The notes beneath the pieces were generated by a model. It saw only the letters and a list, made by a program, of their open reading frames with translations, did not search any database and had not been told where the DNA came from. Positions 44,552 to 53,089 of a DNA stretch of 62,284 nucleotides are shown here, in pieces. A program made the translations under genes and the position numbers. This stretch comes from an uncultured Pelagibacteraceae bacterium (GTDB lineage Bacteria > Pseudomonadota > Alphaproteobacteria > Pelagibacterales > Pelagibacteraceae), in contig CABXOW010000006.1 in the NCBI GenBank assembly GCA_902513955.1, positions 1 through 62,284 on the forward strand. The letters are read 5' to 3'. Positions within the stretch are counted from its first letter, which is position 1; each line of letters begins with the position of its first letter.

Positions 44552-45496
44552 ATGTGTGGAATTGCAGGTTTAATTCATAGAGGTAAATCTTCTAATGTTG
44601 GAAGTGAACTTCAAGGTATGCTTCAAGCATTAAAACATAGAGGTGAAGACTCAACAGGTTACGCTTTATATGGTGATACAGATGGTAAAAACTTTGTCAT
44701 GCGTTTTAAAGTTGGAGAGAATGTTGGTGAAGGAAGTTCATCGGTTATGGAAGATGTTTCGGTTTATGATGAAAGAAAAAAAATTGTTGATCAATATCTT
44801 GCTGAAATGGGAGCAAAAATTGTTAAAGAAGAAAGAACACTTCCTTACTCATTAAGATATGAAATCGATTATAATACAAAAGACTTGTTAGAATTTTCTC
44901 AAAAAATTGAAAGTATTCCAGGTGTAGAAATCCTTTCAATGGGTAAATCTTTAGAAGTAATTAAAGATCTAGGTAATGCGAAAATGGTTTGTGATAGATA
45001 CAGTTTAGATAAAGTTGTAGGAACACATGCTATTGGTCATGCTAGAATGGCAACAGAGTCAGGTGTTGATATTAAATCTGCTCACCCTTTCTGGGGATAT
45101 CCTTTTAGTGATGTATCGGTTGTTCATAATGGACAACTTACAAACTACTGGAATAACAGAAGAGCTTTAGAGAATAAAGGAATGAGATTTATGTCTGAAT
45201 GTGACTCTGAATTAATCGCAGTTTATATTGCACAAAAAATGAGAGAAGGAGCTTCTCTTGAAGAAGGTATGAAAGAATCTTTATCTGGTCTTGATGGAGT
45301 GTTTACATACTTTGTGGCAACCAAAGATTCATTAGGAATGGCAAAAGATACTATGGCAGCAAAACCTTTAGTTCTTTACGAGTCAGATGATTTAGTTGCA
45401 ATGGGTTCTGAAGAAATAGCAATCAGATCAGTTCTTCCACAAGAAATTGATACATATGATCCATTTGATGGGGAGGTTAAAGTATGGCAAATCTAA
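44552..45496 (+). CDS. mgsA: Glutamate-synthase-like amidotransferase subunit (MgsA / GlxB)
   Basis: A 314-aa Ntn-hydrolase amidotransferase of class II. The catalytic N-terminal Cys is at MCGIAG; GHARMATESGVDIKSAHPF, and VVHNGQLTNYWN are the glutaminase signature regions. It is the first subunit of N-methylglutamate synthase (or of the related GlxBCD), which transfers an N-methyl-amine from gamma-glutamylmethylamide to 2-oxoglutarate. Its 3' end overlaps mgsB by 13 bp. Confidence 0.85.
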   Translation: MCGIAGLIHRGKSSNVGSELQGMLQALKHRGEDSTGYALYGDTDGKNFVMRFKVGENVGEGSSSVMEDVSVYDERKKIVDQYLAEMGAKIVKEERTLPYSLRYEIDYNTKDLLEFSQKIESIPGVEILSMGKSLEVIKDLGNAKMVCDRYSLDKVVGTHAIGHARMATESGVDIKSAHPFWGYPFSDVSVVHNGQLTNYWNNRRALENKGMRFMSECDSELIAVYIAQKMREGASLEEGMKESLSGLDGVFTYFVATKDSLGMAKDTMAAKPLVLYESDDLVAMGSEEIAIRSVLPQEIDTYDPFDGEVKVWQI

Positions 45497-46338
45497 AAAC
45501 TAGTGAGAAAAAATCTAAATCCCAATCAATGGGTATGCACACTGAAGTTTTAACAGGAAGAACTCAACAAAAATTTTTTAACCCTGATGAAGCTGAAAAC
45601 TTTTATTATTTTGGTACATACGATGTTGATTTCAACAAAAGAACAGATCTTGATGTAAAAGATATGACTGCTCCTGAGGCTAATAAAGAAATCGATAATT
45701 TAATGAGTCAAGGTTATGGAACAATTGTTATTAAAAATCCTCAAGGAAAACATAGTTTAGGTGTTGGTATTTTAAATAAATTAAACTTAATTTTTGAAGG
45801 AAGTTTAGGTTATTTTGGTATGGGTTCGTGTGATGGTCCAATTGTTAGAATTAACGGTAGAGTTGGTTGGTCTTGTGCTGAAAACTTAATGGCTGGAAAA
45901 GTTGTTATTGAAAAAAATGCTGGATCTTGTTTTGGAGCAGCTATTAGAGGTGGAGATTTAATTTGCAAAGGAAGTGTTGGCGCTAGAACAGGCATAGATA
46001 TGAAAGGTGGATCTATTATTGTTGGTGGTGACGCTGGAGCATTCACAGGTTTCATGATGCAACGGGGAAGAATAATTGTTTTAGGAGACGTTGGAATAAA
46101 CTTAGGTGACTCTATGTACGATGGTACAATTTTTGTTGGAGGAAAAATAGGATCTTACGGAAGTGATGCTGTAGATGCCGAATTAACAAAGAGTGATCAA
46201 GATTGGTTAAAAAGAAAATTAAAAGTAGCAGAAATTGGTGAAAAGTTTGATGTAAGTAAAATGAAAAAGATAGTTGCTGGTAAAAAACTTTGGAATTATG
46301 ACAACTTAGAGCCTACTGAAAAGAAAGGAGCAATTTAA
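45484..46338 (+). CDS. mgsB: GltB-type beta-helix subunit (MgsB / GlxC)
   Basis: A 284-aa protein with a right-handed beta-helix (GXGXG) domain like the C-terminal domain of glutamate synthase alpha: repeated segments LGVGILNKLNLI, GSCDGPIVRINGRVGW, GSVGARTGIDMKGGSIIVGGD and GMMQRGRIIVLGDVGINLG-like turns. It follows a Lys/Ser-rich N-terminal tail of about 20 residues. It scaffolds MgsA and MgsC. It ends with a TAATG overlap with mgsC. Confidence 0.85.
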   Translation: MANLKTSEKKSKSQSMGMHTEVLTGRTQQKFFNPDEAENFYYFGTYDVDFNKRTDLDVKDMTAPEANKEIDNLMSQGYGTIVIKNPQGKHSLGVGILNKLNLIFEGSLGYFGMGSCDGPIVRINGRVGWSCAENLMAGKVVIEKNAGSCFGAAIRGGDLICKGSVGARTGIDMKGGSIIVGGDAGAFTGFMMQRGRIIVLGDVGINLGDSMYDGTIFVGGKIGSYGSDAVDAELTKSDQDWLKRKLKVAEIGEKFDVSKMKKIVAGKKLWNYDNLEPTEKKGAI

Positions 46339-47741
46339 TGCCTAAGAAAAAATCTAAAAAAAATGGAAAAGGTGTTGGTGGAAAAGCAGACGTTCATGCT
46401 CATGAAGAAGGTAAAAGAAACAAAAGTTTACTCGGTTATAATGCTATTTTCACTCCTGAAGTTATAGACGATATTCATATTAAATCTCAATTGGGAAGAT
46501 ACAGAATGCGTGGAATGGCATTAATGAAAAAAATTCCTACTTTTGATGATTTAGTTTTCTTACCAGGTACTCTTACAAGATTTGTAATTGAAGGTTACAG
46601 AGAAAAATGTGAAACTAAAACTGTAATTGGTCCAAGATGTGAAAATCCAATTGAGTTAGATATTCCTGTTTACATTACTGGTATGAGTTTTGGTGCGCTT
46701 TCTTATGAAGCTAAAACAGCTTTAGCAAGAGGAGCAACAATGGCTGGAAGTGCAACATGTTCTGGCGAAGGTGGAATGATACCTGATGAAAGAAGATATT
46801 CAGAAAAATGGTATTACCAATGTATTCAATCAAGATATGGTTTTAACCCACATCATGCTCAACTTGCTGACGCGATAGAGGTCTTTATTGGTCAAGGACA
46901 AAAAGTTGGAATGGGTGGTCATTTAATGGGGCAAAAGGTTACTGATCAAGTTGCAGAAATGAGATCTTTACCTTCTGGAATTGATCAAAGATCTCCAGCA
47001 AGACACCCTGATTGGTTAGGTCCGGATGACTTAGCTCTAAAAGTTCAAGAATTAAGACAACTAACAAAAAACAAAGTACCAATTCAATTAAAATTAGGTG
47101 CTTCAAAAGTTTATGATGATGTTCGTATGGCTGCAAAGTGTGACCCTGACTCTATCTTTTTAGATGGAATGGAAGGTTCAACTGGTGCAGGACCTCACAT
47201 AGCTGCTGCAAATACTGGTATTCCAGGTATTGCTGGCATAAGAGAAGCTAGAAGAGCTTTGGACGATGTTGGTAAAACAGGAAAAGTAACATTAATTTAC
47301 GCTGGTGGTGTTAGGGATGGCGCTGATATGGCGAAAGCTTTAGCGTTAGGTGCTGATGCAATAGCAATTGGAACAGGAGCATTAATGGCTTTGAATTGTA
47401 ACAAAGATATCCCAGAAGCAAACTTTGAAAAAGAAATGGGAGTAAAAGCTGGTGAATGTTATCATTGTCATACTGGTCGTTGTCCAGTAGGTGTTGCTAC
47501 TCAAGATACCAAGTTAAGAAAAAGATTAAATCCTGATGATGCTGCATTAAGAGTTTATAACTATTTACATTCAATGACGTTAGAAGCTCAACTGCTAGCT
47601 AGAGCATGTGGTAAAACAAATATCCATTCGTTAGAACCAGAAGATTTAGCTGCATTAACATCTGAAGCATCTGCTTTAGCAAAAGTGCCGCTAGCAGGAA
47701 CTAATTACACTGTTGGTGTTGATAACTTTCATAAAATATAG
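46338..47741 (+). CDS. mgsC: FMN-dependent glutamate-synthase-like subunit (MgsC / GlxD)
   Basis: A 467-aa TIM-barrel of the glutamate-synthase FMN domain. FMN/substrate segments YITGMSFGALSYEAK, GEGGMIPDERRYS and GTGALMALNCNK are seen, plus the [3Fe-4S]-type Cys set in GECYHCHTGRCPVGVATQD (Cys in positions 1, 4, 9). It makes N-methylglutamate (or glutamate) from 2-oxoglutarate with MgsA and MgsB. The first about 25 residues are Lys-rich and probably disordered. A 138-aa unknown follows after 8 bp. Confidence 0.88.
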   Translation: MPKKKSKKNGKGVGGKADVHAHEEGKRNKSLLGYNAIFTPEVIDDIHIKSQLGRYRMRGMALMKKIPTFDDLVFLPGTLTRFVIEGYREKCETKTVIGPRCENPIELDIPVYITGMSFGALSYEAKTALARGATMAGSATCSGEGGMIPDERRYSEKWYYQCIQSRYGFNPHHAQLADAIEVFIGQGQKVGMGGHLMGQKVTDQVAEMRSLPSGIDQRSPARHPDWLGPDDLALKVQELRQLTKNKVPIQLKLGASKVYDDVRMAAKCDPDSIFLDGMEGSTGAGPHIAAANTGIPGIAGIREARRALDDVGKTGKVTLIYAGGVRDGADMAKALALGADAIAIGTGALMALNCNKDIPEANFEKEMGVKAGECYHCHTGRCPVGVATQDTKLRKRLNPDDAALRVYNYLHSMTLEAQLLARACGKTNIHSLEPEDLAALTSEASALAKVPLAGTNYTVGVDNFHKI

Positions 47742-47749
47742 AGGTAAAT

Positions 47750-48166
47750 ATGGCTAAGAAAAAAAATAAAAAAATTAAAAGCAAACCAAAAAAAGAGAAA
47801 AAAATGAAGCTTGGTACTTTTAAAGAAACTGCTAGAGAAAAATTAATTGGTCAGCATATTGGTTACCGATATGATGTTAACTTACTTCCAGACTATAAAA
47901 AGATCACACCATTTCTTAAAAAATATGTAGAAGTTATGGGTTGGGATGATCTAAATTGGTTAGAAGATGTACATATGGGTTATGAAGAAGGAAGACCAGC
48001 GGTGTTTTGTAGAAACGCAAATGGCTGGGTAACTATTCCTAAATCAATTAAACTACCAAACAACCAACAAGATAGAGATATGATTGCAAGAGAGCTTTTG
48101 ATTAAGTTTCAAATGTCTCCAAAACACCCTCTTGTTGATTTAAAAAAAGCTTACTTAAAATTCTAA
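47750..48166 (+). CDS. Conserved protein linked to the mgsABC/glxBCD cluster
   Basis: A 138-aa protein, unknown. The N-terminal 20 residues are almost all Lys/Asn/Lys-Glu and look disordered; the remaining part is a compact domain with WDDLNWLEDVHMGYEEGRPAVFCRN and NGWVTIPKSIKLP. A GAGGTAAAT ribosome-binding site precedes the ATG at 47750; a later ATG (47804) is possible. It is 8 bp after mgsC, so probably cotranscribed and connected to that enzyme. No catalytic motif is seen. Confidence 0.6.
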   Translation: MAKKKNKKIKSKPKKEKKMKLGTFKETAREKLIGQHIGYRYDVNLLPDYKKITPFLKKYVEVMGWDDLNWLEDVHMGYEEGRPAVFCRNANGWVTIPKSIKLPNNQQDRDMIARELLIKFQMSPKHPLVDLKKAYLKF

Positions 48167-48195
48167 AACTACAATCAAGAGTTGATTTAATTTTT

Positions 48196-48223
48196 AAAAA
48201 CCTAGTGTTCACAATGGGTTTTT
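48196..48223 (+). terminator. Hairpin with U-tract before amt
   Basis: AAAAACCTA and TGGGTTTTT pair through nine bases with one G-U pair around a 10-base loop, ending in five T. It lies 29 bp after the 138-aa gene stop and 70 bp before amt. It separates the mgs cluster from amt. A TTGTCA (48238) and TATAGG (48259) follow with a 15-bp spacer, a weak promoter for amt. Confidence 0.55.
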
Positions 48224-48293
48224 AAGGTTCGTTTTGTTTGTCACGTCTCTTAAAATTTTATAGGGTTTCTTAAACTAATATGGAGAGAGAAAT

Positions 48294-49694
48294 ATGACTG
48301 ATCAGTTAGGTGCTCTTACAACCATATTTACAGAATTTTACTACTGGGTAACAGTGGTACTGATGTTTTTAATTCACGTCGGTTTCTGTATGTATGAAGT
48401 TGGAGCTTCTCGATACAAACACCATCAACATACTCTTATGAAAAATACAATGCTGATACCTTTAGTAACAGTAACTTGGTTTTTCTTTGGTTGGTGGATT
48501 TACTGGGCGTTCCCAACAGGACCGGGAATAGCTCCTTCAATAATGAATGAAAGCGCAGCTTTAATTACAGATGAAAGTACTTTTAGCGCCAAGTGGTATA
48601 TGCCAAATACGGAATTTATGGCAGTTAACTTAGGCGATCATATAAGCGGAGTATTCTGGGCAGCGTTTTTACTATTCTCATGGACAGCTGCTTCTATCGT
48701 TTCAGGAGCAATCATTGAAAGAATTACAACTTTTGCATTTGGAATTTTAGCAATTGCAATAGGTTCGTGTTTCTGGGTAATTGATGCTGCTTGGGGATGG
48801 CACTTCGATGGATGGATGCTTAAAATTTTAGGATATCATGATGCTTATGCATCAGGCGTAATTCACGCAATTGCGGGTGGATTTGCTTTAGGTGTTCTAA
48901 TGGTTTTAGGACCAAGAATTGGAAAATTCTCATCAAGTGGTGAACCAAGAAATATAGGACCAAGAAATCCTTGGCTAGTTACAGTTGGATTATTTTTAAT
49001 TTATACTGGTTTCTGGGGATTCTATGCGGCATGTAATATACCGATATTTGATCTTGGGCCTGAATATGGAATGGAAGGTGTAACATACTGGACAGCTACA
49101 AACATATACGTAACCCCTACTACACTTAGTGGTATTACTTTTAACTTCTTGATGTCATTATCAGGTGGTTTATTAGCCGGTTATTGGATTGCTAAAGGTG
49201 ATCCTTTCTGGACATACTCAAGTGGACTAGCAGGTGTTATCTGTGCTTCAGCTGGAAATGATTTATATCATCCAATTCAAGCAATGATTATTGGTATGAT
49301 CGGTGTTGTGATTGCATACAAACTACATTACTGGGTTGAACGTAAGTTCAAAATCGATGATGCGGTTGGTGCGGTAGCAGTACACGGTTATGCTGGTTTT
49401 GTTGGTCTTGTGATTTGTGGATTTGTTTTAAATGGCTATCCTTCATCTGGTTACAGTGTTGGAGCTATGTGGGACGGATCAACATACGCAACAATTAATC
49501 CATTAGGACAATTCCTAGGAGCAATAATAATGTTCGTAGTACTTGGACTAATACCAGGCTACGTCATAGCTAAGATACTAAACGGAATGGGTAAATTAAG
49601 AATCCCTCGTGATGTAGAAATAGCTGGACTAGACTATGAAATGATGGAATCTGCTAAATCTGATGAAAAAGCAGTTTCATCTGCAACTAGGTAA
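48294..49694 (+). CDS. amt: Ammonium (methylammonium) transporter
   Basis: A 466-aa AmtB/Rh-type channel with about 11-12 hydrophobic helices. Motifs such as FCMYEVGASRYKHHQHTLMKN at the N-terminus, the GGFALGVLMVLGPRIGKF region, and AVHGYAGFVGLVICGFVL with the conserved pore His are present. The GGAGAGAG ribosome-binding site precedes the ATG. Placed between mgsABC and gmaS, it may import methylammonium or recapture ammonium. A 74-aa gene follows after 11 bp. The usual partner glnK is absent. Confidence 0.93.
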   Translation: MTDQLGALTTIFTEFYYWVTVVLMFLIHVGFCMYEVGASRYKHHQHTLMKNTMLIPLVTVTWFFFGWWIYWAFPTGPGIAPSIMNESAALITDESTFSAKWYMPNTEFMAVNLGDHISGVFWAAFLLFSWTAASIVSGAIIERITTFAFGILAIAIGSCFWVIDAAWGWHFDGWMLKILGYHDAYASGVIHAIAGGFALGVLMVLGPRIGKFSSSGEPRNIGPRNPWLVTVGLFLIYTGFWGFYAACNIPIFDLGPEYGMEGVTYWTATNIYVTPTTLSGITFNFLMSLSGGLLAGYWIAKGDPFWTYSSGLAGVICASAGNDLYHPIQAMIIGMIGVVIAYKLHYWVERKFKIDDAVGAVAVHGYAGFVGLVICGFVLNGYPSSGYSVGAMWDGSTYATINPLGQFLGAIIMFVVLGLIPGYVIAKILNGMGKLRIPRDVEIAGLDYEMMESAKSDEKAVSSATR

Positions 49695-49705
49695 AGGAGA
49701 AATAT

Positions 49706-49930
49706 ATGGCTACAGTAACAAACTGGATAGATCATTTAAGTGCTAAAGAAGTTGTCGGAGCAGTTTATCCGGGAGCCGGATCTAGCGAAACTTTACTAGT
49801 TATTCTTGGTATAGTTTTGTGGCTTGGTTGGCATGTTTTGACTGCAAAATCTGAAAGTGAAGAACTTTCAAGATTAGCTAGAAAGAAACATGGTGCTAAT
49901 GATCATAAAAGCAATATTACCGATTGGTAA
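49706..49930 (+). CDS. Small single-pass membrane protein after amt
   Basis: A 74-aa protein with one hydrophobic helix (LLVILGIVLWLGWHVLTA, about residues 29-46) and a charged tail with a His/Lys cluster. It starts 11 bp after amt and ends before a strong terminator, so it is transcribed with amt. Possibly an accessory subunit of the transporter; no family recognised. Confidence 0.7.
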   Translation: MATVTNWIDHLSAKEVVGAVYPGAGSSETLLVILGIVLWLGWHVLTAKSESEELSRLARKKHGANDHKSNITDW

Positions 49931-49945
49931 TTAAAAGAAAAATTT

Positions 49946-49978
49946 GGGCGCTACTTAATTGTGGCGCCCTTTTTTTTT
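49946..49978 (+). terminator. Rho-independent terminator after the amt operon
   Basis: GGGCGC (49946-49951) pairs with GCGCCC (49964-49969) around a 12-base loop, followed by nine T (49970-49978). A strong intrinsic terminator 15 bp after the stop of the 74-aa gene. Confidence 0.92.
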
Positions 49979-49986
49979 GAAAAAAT

Positions 49987-50139
49987 ATGACAGATAAAAA
50001 TAACGAAGAACTTCGACCTACCAAAATGAGAGGAGTAGCTTTTCCTAAAGCTAGGTATGGTGTGGTGCTTGCTATAATTATCATAATACTTGTAAATTTA
50101 ATTTATTATAAAGAAACTATTTTTTCTTTTTTTAAATAA
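49987..50139 (+). CDS. 50-aa single-pass membrane micropeptide before gmaS
   Basis: A short frame from ATG at 49987 to TAA at 50137-50139. It has a charged N-terminus (about 24 residues) and a hydrophobic helix (GVVLAIIIIILVNLIYY) near residues 25-41. It starts right after the amt terminator and stops 17 bp before gmaS. It may be a leader peptide or a real small membrane protein; I cannot tell which. Confidence 0.5.
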   Translation: MTDKNNEELRPTKMRGVAFPKARYGVVLAIIIIILVNLIYYKETIFSFFK

Positions 50140-50156
50140 TTGTGATAACCTAAATC

Positions 50157-51482
50157 ATGTCTAAAAACTTATTCAAAATAGCTAAGGAAAAAAAAATAAA
50201 ATATTTTTTAATTAGTTTTGTAGATTTATTTGGTGTACTTAGATCAAAATTAGTTCCTGCTCATGCAATAAAAGAGATGCAAAGTGCTGGTGCAGGATTT
50301 GCAGGATTTGCTGCATGGCTAGACATGTCTCCTGCTGACTCGGATATGTTTGGTATCCCAGATCCAGATAGCTTAATTCAATTACCCTGGAATAAAGAAG
50401 TAGGATGGTTGGCGTCTGACTTATGGATGAATGGTAAGCCTGTTGAAGCATCTCCAAGAGTGATGCTTAAAAAGCAAATTAAAATACTTAAAGAACAAAA
50501 TTTAACGATGAAATCAGGTGTTGAATGTGAATATTTTTTAATTTCTCAAGATGGTAATTCTATTGCTGATCCTAGAGATACTCAGTCTAAACCATGCTAC
50601 GATCAATCAGCATTAATGAGAAGGTACGATTTAATTAAAGAAATTTGTGACTGTATGATTGAAATGGGATGGGGTCCTTATCAAAACGACCATGAAGATG
50701 CTAACGGTCAATTTGAAATGAATTGGGATTACTCAGATTGTTTAAAAACTGCTGATAGACATACTTTTTTTAAATATATGGTAAAAACTATTGCAGAAAA
50801 ACATGGTTTAAGAGCAACGTTTATGCCTAAACCATTTGAAAATTTAACCGGTAACGGATGTCATGCTCATATATCGGTATGGCAAGGAAAAAAAAATAAA
50901 TTTTTAGATAAATCAGATAAACTTGGTTTGAGCAAAATGGCTTATAATTTTTTAGGCGGCGTTATTAAGAACGCTTCTTCTTTATCAGCTTTTTTTAATC
51001 CGACAATTAATAGTTATAGAAGAATAAATGCTCCACCAACAAAATCTGGCGCAACATGGTCTCCAAGTAGCATTTCCTATACTGGAAATAACAGAACACA
51101 TATGATCCGAATCCCTGATCCAGGTAGATTTGAATTAAGATTAATGGATGGATCTGTTAATCCATATTTATTACAAGCCAGTGTATTAGCCGCAGGATTA
51201 TATGGTTTAAAAAATAAAATTGATCCAGGAAAACCACTTTATTGTAATATGTATGAAGATCATGCTAAATATCCAAATCTACCAAAACTTCCTGATGAGT
51301 TAGAACAGTCATTAGAACAATTAAGAAATAATAAAGAAATGAATAATGCTTTTGGTAAAGAAGTGATCAAAAGTTATATTGAATTAAGAAGTTCGGAAAT
51401 TAAAGAATTTAAATTAAAAGAAAATTTTAGCAAAAAACAAAGCATTACAAAGTGGGAAAAAAATAATACTTTAGACTGTTAG
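50157..51482 (+). CDS. gmaS: Gamma-glutamylmethylamide synthetase
   Basis: A 441-aa glutamine-synthetase-like enzyme. ISFVDLFGVLRSKLVP, GAGFAGFAAWLDMSPADSDMF and the metal-site CEYFLISQDG and QNDHEDANGQFEMNW segments match GmaS/type III GS of marine methylamine users; GCHAHISVW is the nucleotide loop, and NPTINSYRRINAPPTKSG contributes the arginine region. It ligates methylamine to glutamate with ATP, the entry step of the N-methylglutamate pathway. mgsABC 3-6 kb upstream and a soxBDAG/mgd cluster elsewhere in the window fit this. Confidence 0.85.
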   Translation: MSKNLFKIAKEKKIKYFLISFVDLFGVLRSKLVPAHAIKEMQSAGAGFAGFAAWLDMSPADSDMFGIPDPDSLIQLPWNKEVGWLASDLWMNGKPVEASPRVMLKKQIKILKEQNLTMKSGVECEYFLISQDGNSIADPRDTQSKPCYDQSALMRRYDLIKEICDCMIEMGWGPYQNDHEDANGQFEMNWDYSDCLKTADRHTFFKYMVKTIAEKHGLRATFMPKPFENLTGNGCHAHISVWQGKKNKFLDKSDKLGLSKMAYNFLGGVIKNASSLSAFFNPTINSYRRINAPPTKSGATWSPSSISYTGNNRTHMIRIPDPGRFELRLMDGSVNPYLLQASVLAAGLYGLKNKIDPGKPLYCNMYEDHAKYPNLPKLPDELEQSLEQLRNNKEMNNAFGKEVIKSYIELRSSEIKEFKLKENFSKKQSITKWEKNNTLDC

Positions 51483-51485
51483 ATT

Positions 51486-52613
51486 ATGACAATTTTATCT
51501 AACGGTCATCAATGGAAATATTCTGAGTTCATTGATAATAAAAATTATTCTTTTGATAAAAATCAAATATTAAGTTCACTCTCTAAAAAAGAAATAGACG
51601 ATGCTTATTCTAGTATTTCAAAATGGGAAGGATACGCTCCTACTCCATTGATATCTTTAAATAAATTGTCAAAAGAGTTAAGTCTTAAAAATATTTACTA
51701 TAAAGATGAAAGTAAAAGATTTAATTTAAAATCATTTAAAGCATTAGGAGGTGCTTATGCAGTTGAAAAAGTAACTCAAGGAAATAAAGATATCACTGTT
51801 GCTACTGCAACTGCTGGAAATCATGGAAGATCTGTTGCCTGGGGTGCAAGAAGACTAGGTTTAAAGTGTAAAATTTTTATCAGTGAATTTGTAAGCAATG
51901 CAAGAGGTCAGGCTATGGCTGATCTTGGTGCAGATGTTATTAAAGTAAAAGGAAATTATGAAAAATCATTAATTGAATGTATTAAACAATCTACAGAAAA
52001 TAATTGGCAAATAGTTCAAGATGTTGCTTGGAAAAATTATATGGTAGTTCCTAAATATACAATGGCTGGGTACACCGTTATGATGAAAGAAATTATAGAT
52101 CAAATCAAAAATGAAGAAATTACTCATATAATATTGCAGGCTGGAGTCGGAGGTATGGCAGGAGCAATGATTGCGGGTATCGCAAGATACTTAGATAATA
52201 TTCCGGTTACTTTAGTAGTTGAACCTGACAGTGCTGCTTGTGTTATGGAGAGTATTAAAACTGGAAGAATAGAAAAAATTGATATTAAAAGAGAAAGTTT
52301 AATGGGTGGAATGTCTTGTGGAGAAGTATCATTAGTCCCATGGGAAATTCTAAAAAATTCAGTTAAACATTGTATTAGTCTACCAGATGATGATATTGCA
52401 AAAACTATGAAATTACTTGGAAACTCAAACTTTAGTGAAGAAAAAATTATAGCAGGAGAAAATTCGGCGCCTGGTGTAATAAGTTTAATCACCAGTTGTG
52501 AAGATCAAAATATTAAAGAAAATTTACATCTAGATGAAAAATCTAACGTCCTAGTTATTGGATGTGAGGGTGATACTGACAAAGAAATGTATAAAAAGCT
52601 TATAAATCAATAA
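51486..52613 (+). CDS. dpaL: Diaminopropionate ammonia-lyase-type PLP enzyme
   Basis: A 375-aa fold-type II PLP enzyme. EGYAPTPLISL, then YKDESKRFNLKSFKALGGAYAV containing the Schiff-base Lys (SFKALGG, about residue 81), then TATAGNHGRSVAWGARRLG are typical of 2,3-diaminopropionate ammonia-lyase; GVGGMAGAMIAG is the phosphate loop. It releases ammonia from an amino acid to form pyruvate. It follows gmaS by 3 bp, so it may feed on a compound linked to amine nitrogen metabolism; a serine/threonine dehydratase role is the alternative. Confidence 0.8.
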   Translation: MTILSNGHQWKYSEFIDNKNYSFDKNQILSSLSKKEIDDAYSSISKWEGYAPTPLISLNKLSKELSLKNIYYKDESKRFNLKSFKALGGAYAVEKVTQGNKDITVATATAGNHGRSVAWGARRLGLKCKIFISEFVSNARGQAMADLGADVIKVKGNYEKSLIECIKQSTENNWQIVQDVAWKNYMVVPKYTMAGYTVMMKEIIDQIKNEEITHIILQAGVGGMAGAMIAGIARYLDNIPVTLVVEPDSAACVMESIKTGRIEKIDIKRESLMGGMSCGEVSLVPWEILKNSVKHCISLPDDDIAKTMKLLGNSNFSEEKIIAGENSAPGVISLITSCEDQNIKENLHLDEKSNVLVIGCEGDTDKEMYKKLINQ

Positions 52614-52627
52614 GCTTATTAAATTCA

Positions 52628-53089
52628 ATGAAAAAAATTTTCAAAAAAAAAATTATTAATTTAGATTTTTATAAAATTTTTAAACCTGAATTAACTCCTA
52701 AAAGAATGATGGAGCTAGGTGTTTTTGGTGGTTCTTATTTTGGTCTAAATGTTAAAGAATATCCCAAATCATGGTTTAAAAATGCAAAAATAAGTAAAAT
52801 TTTTGATATGAATTTAAATAGATTTAAAGTTGCCTCAGGTTTATCAAGAGAGCATTGGATAAAAAAAGGTTGGATTTTTAAAGAAGATCCTTTGGGTTGG
52901 TTTCAATGGTATTGCAGATACACTAATGGAAGAAGAATTTCTCATATAGATGAAATACAGATTAAAAGATGGAAAAATTTCAGAAGACATGTGCTAGCTA
53001 TTGAAAAAAATTGTGAAAAAGGTGATCTGGGATGCAGAAGAAGACAAAGGCAGGCTATATTGCAATGGGCTTATGATCCTTATAGATAG
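52628..53089 (+). CDS. Conserved protein of unknown function (153 aa)
   Basis: A basic 153-aa protein without signal peptide. The C-terminal part is unusually rich in Trp, Tyr, Arg and Cys: DPLGWFQWYCRYTNGRR, DEIQIKRWKNFRRHV, CRRRQRQAILQWAYDP. Similar WFQWYCR proteins occur, as I recall, in many bacteria and some eukaryotes, with no known function. It starts 14 bp after dpaL and overlaps the end of the convergent zapE-type gene by 10 bp. Confidence 0.65.
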   Translation: MKKIFKKKIINLDFYKIFKPELTPKRMMELGVFGGSYFGLNVKEYPKSWFKNAKISKIFDMNLNRFKVASGLSREHWIKKGWIFKEDPLGWFQWYCRYTNGRRISHIDEIQIKRWKNFRRHVLAIEKNCEKGDLGCRRRQRQAILQWAYDPYR

